Shown here piece by piece: positions 1 through 7,091 of a DNA stretch of 23,837 nucleotides (positions are counted from its first letter, which is position 1; each line of letters opens with the position of its first letter). Both the position numbers and the translations under genes were made by a program. The stretch lies in contig DXSO01000009.1 of assembly GCA_019410445.1 (NCBI GenBank), forward strand, positions 2,956 to 26,792. Direction: 5' to 3'. This stretch comes from Sutterella sp. (lineage in GTDB: Bacteria > Pseudomonadota > Gammaproteobacteria > Burkholderiales > Burkholderiaceae_F). The notes below the pieces were generated by a model. That model searched no databases, had not been told where the DNA came from, and was given only the letters and a program-made list of their open reading frames with translations.

Positions 1-157
1 GAGGCAAAGTGACAACGGCACTCACGGGAGCTCGCAGCGGACTTTTGGAACGAGCAAGCCACCAGGCCACAGGAGTGGCAAAAACCAGAAGAATTACCGT
101 CGTCACTGCGGCAAGTCTCAAACTAAGCCAGATAGGATCCAGTGAAATATCTTCCAT
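1..157 (-). CDS. modB: Molybdate ABC transporter permease ModB (N-terminal part, runs off the left edge)
   Basis: Reading leftward from the ATG at 157 gives 52 codons beginning MEDISLDPIWLSLRLAAV and then a hydrophobic first membrane segment followed by AWWLARSK and a second segment entering LP. This matches the N-terminus of ModB, the inner-membrane permease of the molybdate importer ModABC, where the first helix is followed by a WLLxR-type turn. It lies 36 bases downstream of modA on the same strand, the usual modABC order. I see no strong ribosome-binding site before the ATG, so translation may depend on coupling to modA. The rest of the gene and modC are outside the window. The family is clear from context plus sequence; the start codon is less certain. 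Confidence 0.85.
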   Translation of the reverse strand, partial: MEDISLDPIWLSLRLAAVTTVILLVFATPVAWWLARSKSPLRAPVSAVVTLP

Positions 158-193
158 TGTTTTTATTGAATTGATCAAACCTGCGCCGCACGA

Positions 194-946
194 TCACTTC
201 TCGCCGTAGCCGTATTCCTGTTTAATCTTGGCTGCCTCAGCCCCCTGAAGAAAACTCAAAAACTCGCGTGCAGCATCCGGACTCTGTCCCTGCTTGAGCA
301 ATACGGCGTCTTGTGCGATTCTGCCATAAAGTTCCTGAGGCACAATCCAGCCGGATCCCGAAGTGAGTTTGCCGTTTTTGTATACCTGGCTCAAAGCCAC
401 AAAACCAATGTCAGCATTAGCGGTTTTAACGAAATTAAAGGTTTTGCCGATATTGTCTCCCTGCACGAACTTGGGACTTACCTTGTCAAAGAGCTCCAAT
501 GCTTTGAGCGTTTCTTCTGCAGCTAGCCCATAGGGGGCCAATTTTGGATTAGCCACGGCACACTTATTGAAGTTTCCTGAAGTCAAAAGCGCAGCTCCGT
601 CCTTGATCTTGTCGGCATCCGCACTCCAAAGAACCAGTTTGCCGACAGCATACGTAAAACGCGTTCCCTCGACTGCATAGCCTTCGGACAATGCCTTCTG
701 GGGTGTTTTGGCATCAGCCGCAAGCAGCACGTCGTACGTTGCACCGTTTTTGATCTGCCCATAAAACATACCGGTCGAACCGAAACTCAGGATCAACTTG
801 TGCCCGGTCTGCTTTTCAAAAAGCGGAGCGAGATCTTTGGCCGGAGCCGTAAAGTTAGCCGCCACGGCCACATGCACCTCGGCAGCACTTGCATTCATAG
901 CGGCGGCAAGCATCACGGCAGCTACGGTGGTTCGCGCAATATTCAT
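194..946 (-). CDS. modA: Molybdate-binding periplasmic protein ModA
   Basis: Periplasmic solute-binding protein that delivers molybdate (and tungstate) to ModB/ModC. From the preferred start it is 250 residues, the usual length. It opens with MNIARTT, a hydrophobic stretch and a signal-peptidase I site near ASAA/EV (residue 22). The mature protein starts EVHVAVAANFTAP and has GSTGMFYGQI, both typical of the oxyanion pocket of ModA, then the type II binding-protein fold. A longer frame opens at 991. I chose the ATG at 946 because GGGAG lies 8 bases before it and the signal peptide then starts properly; an ATG two codons earlier (952) is also possible. It is divergent from modE across a ModE-like operator and is followed by modB. 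Confidence 0.93.
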   Translation of the reverse strand: MNIARTTVAAVMLAAAMNASAAEVHVAVAANFTAPAKDLAPLFEKQTGHKLILSFGSTGMFYGQIKNGATYDVLLAADAKTPQKALSEGYAVEGTRFTYAVGKLVLWSADADKIKDGAALLTSGNFNKCAVANPKLAPYGLAAEETLKALELFDKVSPKFVQGDNIGKTFNFVKTANADIGFVALSQVYKNGKLTSGSGWIVPQELYGRIAQDAVLLKQGQSPDAAREFLSFLQGAEAAKIKQEYGYGEK

Positions 947-1007
947 TTGCATCTCTCCCTTCTTTGTTCCAATGGAGACGAGAGTCGTCACCCTTGGTCA
1001 TTCATAA

Positions 1008-1044
1008 TTTGAATAACGAAACGTTATCACATTTTTGAATAACG
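1008..1044. promoter_or_regulatory. ModE-like operator between modA and modE
   Basis: CGTTAT at 1022-1027 and ATAACG at 1039-1044 form an inverted pair separated by 11 bases, the half-sites expected of a ModE operator. A second ATAACG lies at 1013-1018, so an 11-base direct repeat TTTGAATAACG occurs at 1008-1018 and 1034-1044 (26-base period). The site lies 62 bases upstream of the modA ATG and about 100 upstream of modE. It could repress the modA operon with molybdate-loaded ModE and autoregulate modE. Repeats are seen directly; the ModE assignment is inferred from half-site identity and the neighbouring modE. Confidence 0.7.
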
Positions 1045-1145
1045 GAACTACACGGATAAAAATCTTTATTTCGTAGCCTGTCTTCCCGCTCCTGCCGCCA
1101 TCGTCTTGTCTTAAACTTGCGTCAACGCTCTATAGGAAATAAGCC

Positions 1146-1949
1146 ATGTCTTCGTCTGATGCCGTTCTTCTTGACAAAGCCTCTCCTGAATCGGTGGCCG
1201 CGCCCATTGCTCTGACGCGCCAGCTCGAGCAGCTCGTCGACAAACGCATCAACATCCTGCGCCGTATCCATGAAACCGGTTCAATCTCTGAGGCTGCTCG
1301 TCTGTCCAACGTCTCCTACAAAGCGGCATGGCAAGCTCTGGAAACATTGACCAACTTGGCAGGTGTTGCCCTGGTGGAAAAAGAAGTCGGCGGCACCAAA
1401 GGCGGCGGCACCAAGCTCACGCCCGCAGGTATGACTGTTCTGGAGCTTTCAGAAAAACTCACCAAAGCACGAGAAGCCGTCCTGACAGAATTTGCTGCGC
1501 GGGTAACTCCGGAACTGGTCCCTTTGAGTTCTTCAACATTGCGCACTTCCATGCGCAATCAGTTTCCCGTCACAATCGAACGCATTGAGCGCGGCCCTGC
1601 TTTGGTACGCGTTCACATGCGCATTGACTCTGTCAATACGCTTAAAGCCACTCTGACTCAAGAAAGTGCTCAATTGCTTGGCCTTACGCAACATGACCGC
1701 GCATTGGCGCTCTTTAAGGCCACCTGCATTGAAATCGCTCATCACGTTGAAGCCGTCAAAGGCTGCAGTATTGTCTCAGGTACCGTCATACGCAGTGCAC
1801 GTCAGGACAAAGGAGGTGAAGTCACGCTGCGATTGGCCGGCGGCACTTCCCTGGTTGGCTTTGCGCACGCCGGTCACGGCCTGAAGTTGGGTGATCATGC
1901 CGAAGCATTGGTTCCGGCGCAAAGCGTCGTTGTAGCGCAGATCGCCTAG
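1146..1949 (+). CDS. modE: Molybdate-responsive transcriptional regulator ModE
   Basis: Transcription factor that senses molybdate and controls its uptake and molybdoenzyme genes. The 267 residues have an N-terminal LysR-like winged helix-turn-helix (about 35-110, with TGSISEAARLSNVSYKAAW) and two C-terminal Mop/TOBE modules (about 133-198 and 205-267). The first Mop begins with the TSMRNQF motif (135-140), corresponding to the molybdate-contacting SARN region of E. coli ModE, and carries LFKATCIEIA with the expected lysine (K191). Length agrees with E. coli ModE (262). The ATG is preceded by AGGA at 9 bases. Divergent from modA with a ModE-like operator between. No clear intrinsic terminator follows. 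Confidence 0.95.
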   Translation: MSSSDAVLLDKASPESVAAPIALTRQLEQLVDKRINILRRIHETGSISEAARLSNVSYKAAWQALETLTNLAGVALVEKEVGGTKGGGTKLTPAGMTVLELSEKLTKAREAVLTEFAARVTPELVPLSSSTLRTSMRNQFPVTIERIERGPALVRVHMRIDSVNTLKATLTQESAQLLGLTQHDRALALFKATCIEIAHHVEAVKGCSIVSGTVIRSARQDKGGEVTLRLAGGTSLVGFAHAGHGLKLGDHAEALVPAQSVVVAQIA

Positions 1950-2052
1950 GCCAAGATGCATCACCAAGCAGGCCGCTTTTGATTTACCCCCGCACAATAC
2001 AGTACTGCCCTAAGGAAGAAGGCCTAGTCCTGTCAGCAAGCTTACTCAGTGT

Positions 2053-2066
2053 TTGACCTAAGTCAA
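2053..2066 (+). promoter_or_regulatory. FNR/Dnr-type box upstream of the tetraheme cytochrome gene
   Basis: TTGACCTAAGTCAA is a perfect TTGAC-N4-GTCAA palindrome, a variant of the FNR/Dnr consensus TTGAT-N4-ATCAA. A TATGAT -10 hexamer at 2110-2115 implies a start near 2122 and puts the box centre near -62, a usual class I activator position. A weak -35 (TTCAGC, 2087-2092) precedes it by the right spacing. Anaerobic activation is inferred. Confidence 0.6.
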
Positions 2067-2109
2067 AGTAAAGAATCCAGCTTCGCTTCAGCTTTGTTTA
2101 AGCGCGGTT

Positions 2110-2115
2110 TATGAT
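2110..2115 (+). promoter_or_regulatory. Candidate -10 box for the cytochrome gene
   Basis: TATGAT matches the sigma-70 -10 consensus at five of six positions and lies 43 bases downstream of the FNR-type palindrome. It would give a leader of about 150 bases before the ATG at 2274. Prediction only. Confidence 0.4.
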
Positions 2116-2273
2116 AGCGCCCTAAACTTCGCGGTCGAATGTCCCTGCCCCTGCTCTCTGCGGACGACATTCTCTTTCACACCGCAGAGTCCCTGCCGTT
2201 TGATTTAGAAGACATGCACAAGCAGCACGCAAACGGCTAGGCGCAAGGATAAAACCAACTAGGAGGATTTCAG

Positions 2274-2837
2274 ATGTCCTGCAACAAAAACGGCAAATGG
2301 TGTGCCGCCGGCCTCGTTCTGGTTGGCGCCGTAATCGGTGTTGCCCTCGTAAGCGCTGGCACGTCCGTGGTTCATTGGTCCGGTTCCACTGAATTCTGCG
2401 GCACGTTCTGCCACTCAATGGATGCAGCTTATGCTTCTTATAAGAAGGGTCAGCACGCACAGACTTTCTCCGGCGCTAAGGCCGAGTGCGTAGACTGCCA
2501 CCTGAAGTATGAATCCGTGCACTCCATCAGCCAGGCTCAGGTCGTTGGCCTGCTCTGGCACAAGGCTATGTCCGGCTCTCGTTCGCTCTGGGGCGAAATT
2601 CGCGGCACGCTCAGCACGCCTGAAAAGCAGGTCGCCAAGCGTGAAGAAATGGCAAAGAACGTGCAGGAATGGATGGTTTCCGTTGACTACGTCACCTGCC
2701 GCGGCTGCCATGACGTCGGCAACATGAAGGTCAATCCCGCCAAGCCCATGGTTGCTCCGATGCACAAGGCTTTTGCCGAACAGCCCAAGACCGACTGCGT
2801 GGCATGCCACCGCACTGCCGGTCACAACTACGAATAA
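2274..2837 (+). CDS. NapC/NirT/NrfH-family tetraheme membrane cytochrome c
   Basis: Probable quinol-oxidising membrane cytochrome that passes electrons to a periplasmic reductase. The 187 residues have an N-terminal membrane anchor (about 11-35) and four heme sites: C42-GTF-C46-H47 with CHSM, C72-C75-H76, C142-C145-H146 and C175-C178-H179. Four hemes, one anchor and the CHxM of the first site are family hallmarks (NrfH, NapC, CymA). The first site has three residues between its cysteines (CX3CH) instead of two. A strong AGGAGG at 2261-2266 supports the ATG. There is no reductase gene next to it: modE is upstream and pepN downstream beyond a terminator, so its partner is unknown. An FNR-type box suggests anaerobic expression. 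The subfamily (NrfH, TorC-like or other) cannot be settled here. Confidence 0.88.
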   Translation: MSCNKNGKWCAAGLVLVGAVIGVALVSAGTSVVHWSGSTEFCGTFCHSMDAAYASYKKGQHAQTFSGAKAECVDCHLKYESVHSISQAQVVGLLWHKAMSGSRSLWGEIRGTLSTPEKQVAKREEMAKNVQEWMVSVDYVTCRGCHDVGNMKVNPAKPMVAPMHKAFAEQPKTDCVACHRTAGHNYE

Positions 2838-2860
2838 ACGAAGTCCTCGCTTATTTTGCA

Positions 2861-2904
2861 AAAACGCCTGCTCGCTTCTGTTGCGTGCGGGCGTTTTCTT
2901 TTTT
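2861..2904 (+). terminator. Intrinsic terminator after the cytochrome gene
   Basis: AAAACGCC pairs with GGCGTTTT, with an inner extension of GC pairs (CGC with GCG), and is followed by CTTTTTT. It starts 24 bases after the cytochrome stop and separates it from pepN. Confidence 0.85.
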
Positions 2905-3016
2905 CGCACGGCTTCGGCGCGGTACAATCGTGTGTTGATTTCGGCTCGGCGAAAGGCCCAGCCGTTCCCTTTTTTGTATCGGTCAATTTTTTACAGTTTC
3001 GCCTTCGGAAGTCTTC

Positions 3017-5695
3017 ATGCAGTCTCAGGAACACACAACCGTCTACCGCAAGGACTATCGTCCTTACACCCACAGCATCGATTCCGTCGAGCTCGACTTC
3101 GTTTTGAATCCCGAATCCACGACAGTCACTTCGACCATGACTGTGACACCGCTGCGCGGTGCTGCCACAACCGACCTTGTGCTTGACGGCGGACACGATC
3201 TGTTCATCGAAAAAGTACTCATCAACGGTCAACAGGCCAATGAGCGCTACCAGATGGGGTCGGGGCAGCTGACAATTAAAAACATCTCAAGTCAGTCAAC
3301 GATCACAATCGTCAACCGCATTGTTCCGGTCAACAACACTTCGCTTTCAGGCATCTACATGAGCCGCGGCGCATTCATGAGTCAATGCGAAGCTCAGGGA
3401 TTCCGCAATATCACATACTGGCCGGATCGTCCTGACGTCATGAGCCGATTTACCGTCACGATTCACGCCGACAAAACGCTCTATCCGATTCTGCTTTCCA
3501 ACGGCAACCTCGTCGCTCAAGGCGATGAAGCCGACAATCGTCACTGGGTGCGCTGGGAAGACCCCTTCAAAAAGCCTTGCTACCTCTTTGCTCTTGTTGC
3601 CGGTGACTTCGTCGCCCGAGAAGAGACGATCACGACCAAAAGCGGCCGAGAAGTTCTTCTGCAGGTATGGACAGAGCAGAAGAACTATCCGAACTCGGAA
3701 CACGCGCTTGCAAGTCTTAAAAAAGCCATCGCGTGGGATGAAACGCGTTGGGGACTTGAGCTTGATCTTGATCGCTTCATGATCGTAGCGACCGATGATT
3801 TCAATTTCGGTGCCATGGAAAACAAGGGGCTCAACATCTTTAACTCTCGTTATGTGATGGCTTCCCCTGACATCGCCACCGATACTGACTATCAAAATAT
3901 TGAGTCGATTGTCGGTCATGAGTACTTCCACAACTGGACCGGCGACCGCATCACGCTTCGCGATTGGTTCCAGCTCACGCTCAAAGAAGGTCTCACGGTA
4001 TTCCGCGAACAAGAATTCACGGCTGATATGCAGCCTGACGAATCGAGCCGCGCCGTCGAACGTATTCGTACCGTGCGTGCGCTGAGAAACAGCCAATTTG
4101 CCGAAGACGCCGGCCCCATGGCTCACCCGATTCGCCCTGAAAGCTATCAGGAAATCGACAATTTCTACACGATGACCGTGTATGAAAAAGGTGCCGAGGT
4201 CATTCGCATGCTTCAGACCCTGCTCGGCAAGGAAGGCTTTAAAAAGGGCATGGATCGCTATGTACAGCTGCATGACGAATCGGCTGTTACCTGCGACGAT
4301 TTCATTCGTGCAATGGCCGATGCCAATGCAACCGATCTGAGCGCATTCAGTCTGTGGTGGTCTCAGGCCGGAACGCCTCGCGTTTCAGTTGAAACCAGCT
4401 GGGATCAAGAGCATTCCACCTTCACGATCCGCGCCAGCCAGTCTACGCCGCCCACTCCGGGACAAAGTCAAAAGCACCCGCTTGTCATTCCGATTCTTGT
4501 CGGATTGATCGGACGTGACGGTCATGATCTTCCTTTGAAGCTGCAAGGCTCCGAAGATGCCCCTGTCACCACAGCAAAACTTGTGCTCGAGACAAACGAC
4601 GACGAGTGGACGTTTGAAGGCATCACGGAAAATCCGGTGCTCTCGCTCGGTCGAGGCTTTTCCGCTCCCGTCATTTTTGACTATGCCTACAGCTTGCAGG
4701 AATTGCAGTTCCTCGCACTGCACGATTCCGACGGTTTTAATCGTGCAGACGCCTTCGAGCGACTCATGCTCGCAGTCATCAACGATGTCGTCGATATGCT
4801 TGAAAACGGCGTTGAACCCGATGTACACGGAACTCTGATTTCGGCCTTTGAAGGCATTCTCTCCAATACCAATCTGTCGCCGGAATACCGAGCCACTGTT
4901 CTCGCATTACCCACGGAAAAGGCAATTGCAGCGCGTCGCCCCATGATCAATCCTCAAACGATTCGAGATGCCCGCGTTCTGGTCATGGAAGTTATCGGAC
5001 GCCGTCTCTCTCATCGTCTGGGTCAACCCCTGCGCACGGAAAACATGCGCAACATGACTTTGGAGTACAAGTTCGATCCCAAGGAAGCCGGAAAACGTGC
5101 TCTGAGCAATCTCACACTTGAGTATTGGCTCGCCGGCGGCAATGCCAAAGCGCTTCTCGATGCACGTGATCAATTCGAATATTCCGATAATCTGACGGAT
5201 CGTCTGGCGGCCCTGCGCATGATCGTCAACAGCCAGAGTCCGGCTAAGATCGATGTCCTAAACGCCGCCGGTCGTCTCTGGGGAAACGAACCGCTTTTGA
5301 TCAACAAGTGGTTCTCGGTTCAGGCTACCGCACGCGTGTATCCCAATGAGTGCCCCGTGCTCGATCGCATCAAATCTCTGATGCAGTGCCCTGTATTTTC
5401 AATTAAAAATCCCAATAACGTCTACGCGCTCATCAACACGTTCTTCGTGGCCAATGAGCCGGAATTTCACCGCGTCGACGGCGCTGGATACGACTTCTGG
5501 GTTGAAATGGTGCTCAAACTTGATGCAGTCAACAGCCATGTTGCAGCGCGCCTTGCCCGCGCACTCGACAACTGGCGTCGCTACACCCCGGAACTTGCAC
5601 GCCTAATGCATGCTGCGCTCACCAAAGTCGCCTCCACGGAAAATCTTTCTGCCGGCGTTCGCGAAGTCGTGCAAAAGGCCCTGAACAACTACTGA
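3017..5695 (+). CDS. pepN: Aminopeptidase N (M1 family zinc metallopeptidase)
   Basis: Cytoplasmic aminopeptidase that removes N-terminal residues from peptides in late protein turnover. At 892 residues it is close to E. coli PepN (870). The exopeptidase motif GAMEN is at 265-269. The zinc site is HEYFH (H301, H305) with E324 in LKEGLT and catalytic E302; Y389 in TVYEKGAEV corresponds to the transition-state tyrosine. The C-terminal half has the Ig-like domain and the helical superhelix of bacterial PepN. The start MQSQEHTTVYRKDY follows GGAAG at 6 bases. fbp begins 24 bases after the stop, so the two may be cotranscribed; the functional link is unclear. No anomalies. Confidence 0.97.
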   Translation: MQSQEHTTVYRKDYRPYTHSIDSVELDFVLNPESTTVTSTMTVTPLRGAATTDLVLDGGHDLFIEKVLINGQQANERYQMGSGQLTIKNISSQSTITIVNRIVPVNNTSLSGIYMSRGAFMSQCEAQGFRNITYWPDRPDVMSRFTVTIHADKTLYPILLSNGNLVAQGDEADNRHWVRWEDPFKKPCYLFALVAGDFVAREETITTKSGREVLLQVWTEQKNYPNSEHALASLKKAIAWDETRWGLELDLDRFMIVATDDFNFGAMENKGLNIFNSRYVMASPDIATDTDYQNIESIVGHEYFHNWTGDRITLRDWFQLTLKEGLTVFREQEFTADMQPDESSRAVERIRTVRALRNSQFAEDAGPMAHPIRPESYQEIDNFYTMTVYEKGAEVIRMLQTLLGKEGFKKGMDRYVQLHDESAVTCDDFIRAMADANATDLSAFSLWWSQAGTPRVSVETSWDQEHSTFTIRASQSTPPTPGQSQKHPLVIPILVGLIGRDGHDLPLKLQGSEDAPVTTAKLVLETNDDEWTFEGITENPVLSLGRGFSAPVIFDYAYSLQELQFLALHDSDGFNRADAFERLMLAVINDVVDMLENGVEPDVHGTLISAFEGILSNTNLSPEYRATVLALPTEKAIAARRPMINPQTIRDARVLVMEVIGRRLSHRLGQPLRTENMRNMTLEYKFDPKEAGKRALSNLTLEYWLAGGNAKALLDARDQFEYSDNLTDRLAALRMIVNSQSPAKIDVLNAAGRLWGNEPLLINKWFSVQATARVYPNECPVLDRIKSLMQCPVFSIKNPNNVYALINTFFVANEPEFHRVDGAGYDFWVEMVLKLDAVNSHVAARLARALDNWRRYTPELARLMHAALTKVASTENLSAGVREVVQKALNNY

Positions 5696-5719
5696 TTCCT
5701 TTAGACAAAAAGAAGCGTT

Positions 5720-6718
5720 ATGCAACAGATCACATTAAGCGAAATGCTCGCCAGTGAAGTCAAGACCAACGGCCTTGATGAGAAACTTGCCAAATTGATC
5801 GAAACCGTCGCTGCATGCGGCGTGGAAATCAGCTCCGAAGTCGCTTGCGGCGCCCTTTTGGGAGTCCTCGGCATGGCCGGCAGCGAAAACGTACAAGGCG
5901 AAGAACAGAAAAAGCTCGACGTCATCAGCAATGAGATCGTCACCAAAGCAGTGCTGGATTCCGGCGTCGTTGCTGCCTGTGCCTCCGAAGAAATGGATCA
6001 CTGCGTAGCCTGCGGCTGCGAAGAGCGTCGCCCGTATCTCATCTGCTACGACCCTCTTGACGGTTCGAGCAACATCGACATTAACGTATCCATCGGCACA
6101 ATCTTTTCGATCCTGCCCAACCCCCATACCGATGCCACGGCTCCCTGCGACGAAGACTTCCTGCAACCCGGAGACCGTCAGCTTGCCGCCGGCTACATCA
6201 TGTACGGTCCGCAGACTCAGATGGCGCTGACGCTCGGCCGCGGCGTGGTTATGTTCACCCTCGACCCGCGCACCAACACGTACATTCTGACCAATGACAA
6301 CGTACAAGTCTCCGAGCAGGCCAAGGAATTCGCCATCAACTGCTCGAACATGCGTCACTGGGAAGAACCGGTTCGCCGCTATATTGACGAATTGCTTGCC
6401 GGAAAGACTTCTGTTCGCGGCAAGGACTACAACATGCGTTGGGTAGCGGCCATGGTCGCTGAAGTCCACCGAATCCTGTGCCGCGGCGGCATTTTCATGT
6501 ACCCGAAGGATAACCGCGATCCCTCCAAGCCCGGCAAGCTCCGTTTGATGTACGAAGCCAACCCGATGTCCTGGCTGATGGAACAAGCTGGCGGACGAGC
6601 CACCAACGGTCATGAGCGCATTCTGTCGATTCAGCCTGAAAAACTGCACCAGCGCGTTGCCGTATTCCTCGGAGCCAAGGAAGAAGTCGAACGCGTCACG
6701 TCGTATCACGCCGAATAA
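5720..6718 (+). CDS. fbp: Fructose-1,6-bisphosphatase class I
   Basis: Hydrolyses fructose 1,6-bisphosphate to fructose 6-phosphate in gluconeogenesis, needed for growth on dicarboxylates or amino acids. The 332 residues match the family length. The metal-binding active-site loop DPLDGSSNID is at 111-120, followed by the substrate region (YIMYGPQT, KGKDYNMRW-like segment, YPKDNRDPSKPGKLRLMYE) and the C-terminal AGGRATNG. AGAAG precedes the ATG. Unusually, residues 95-100 read CVACGC, just before the catalytic loop, with further cysteines at C33, C43, C87 and C109. Likely cotranscribed with pepN and closed by a strong terminator. Confidence 0.97.
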   Translation: MQQITLSEMLASEVKTNGLDEKLAKLIETVAACGVEISSEVACGALLGVLGMAGSENVQGEEQKKLDVISNEIVTKAVLDSGVVAACASEEMDHCVACGCEERRPYLICYDPLDGSSNIDINVSIGTIFSILPNPHTDATAPCDEDFLQPGDRQLAAGYIMYGPQTQMALTLGRGVVMFTLDPRTNTYILTNDNVQVSEQAKEFAINCSNMRHWEEPVRRYIDELLAGKTSVRGKDYNMRWVAAMVAEVHRILCRGGIFMYPKDNRDPSKPGKLRLMYEANPMSWLMEQAGGRATNGHERILSIQPEKLHQRVAVFLGAKEEVERVTSYHAE

Positions 6719-6762
6719 ACGCCGTGTGATCGGTTCATTCGACAAAACTTGACAAATGCTGT

Positions 6763-6801
6763 CCCCGGAAAAAGCGCAATGCGATTTTCCGGGGATTTTT
6801 T
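6763..6801 (+). terminator. Intrinsic terminator after fbp
   Basis: CCCCGGAAAA pairs with TTTTCCGGGG around an 11-12 base loop, followed by ATTTTTT. It lies 44 bases after the fbp stop. Confidence 0.9.
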
Positions 6802-6900
6802 CAAGCCGAAGTTACCCGATGATTACCCCAAAATAGGCATTTATCAAAATTGGTCGCTTTGGAATCATCATCTCTCCAAATGCAAGCAAACAAAATTTCT

Positions 6901-6967
6901 CATTAAAAGTCAATTGATTATTGCAATTGATAATTCTATTATTATTAAAATAATAGATTATTTAGTA
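6901..6967 (+). promoter_or_regulatory. AT-rich promoter/operator region of ttdAB with repeats
   Basis: The 290 bases between the fbp terminator and ttdA hold no gene. The AT-rich part contains CAATTGAT twice 13 bases apart, a perfect dyad CTATTATT-N5-AATAATAG, and an overlapping dyad AATAAT-AG-ATTATT. Such interrupted dyads suit a LysR-type or other dimeric regulator. I see no TTGAT-N4-ATCAA FNR box here, unlike three other genes in the window. No single promoter is obvious. Repeats are seen; the operator role is inference. Confidence 0.45.
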
Positions 6968-6976
6968 TTTGACTTA

Positions 6977-7082
6977 TCCTCCGAAAGGCGCAAGAATTTC
7001 TCCAAAAGACGGAGGAACCTCCTCCCCCATCATCAAACGCGCACCGTTGCTCACGCCCCATTGAGTCGGACCGCGCGAGGAG
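6977..7082 (+). promoter_or_regulatory. Structured 5' leader of ttdA able to mask its ribosome-binding site
   Basis: Four segments can pair alternately: TCCTCCG (6977-6983), CGGAGGA (7010-7016), TCCTCC (7020-7025) and GAGGAG (7077-7082), the last being the ttdA ribosome-binding site. Pairing 1:2 with 3:4 would hide the site. Pairing 2:3 (six pairs, three-base loop) would free it. Complementarity is seen directly; regulation is speculative because purine-rich and pyrimidine-rich runs pair easily. Confidence 0.35.
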
Positions 7083-7091
7083 AGAAACGCA

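Noticed and set aside
5735..6745. 336-codon leftward frame opposite fbp
   Set aside because: Antisense shadow of a highly conserved enzyme; no ribosome-binding site or recognisable domain.
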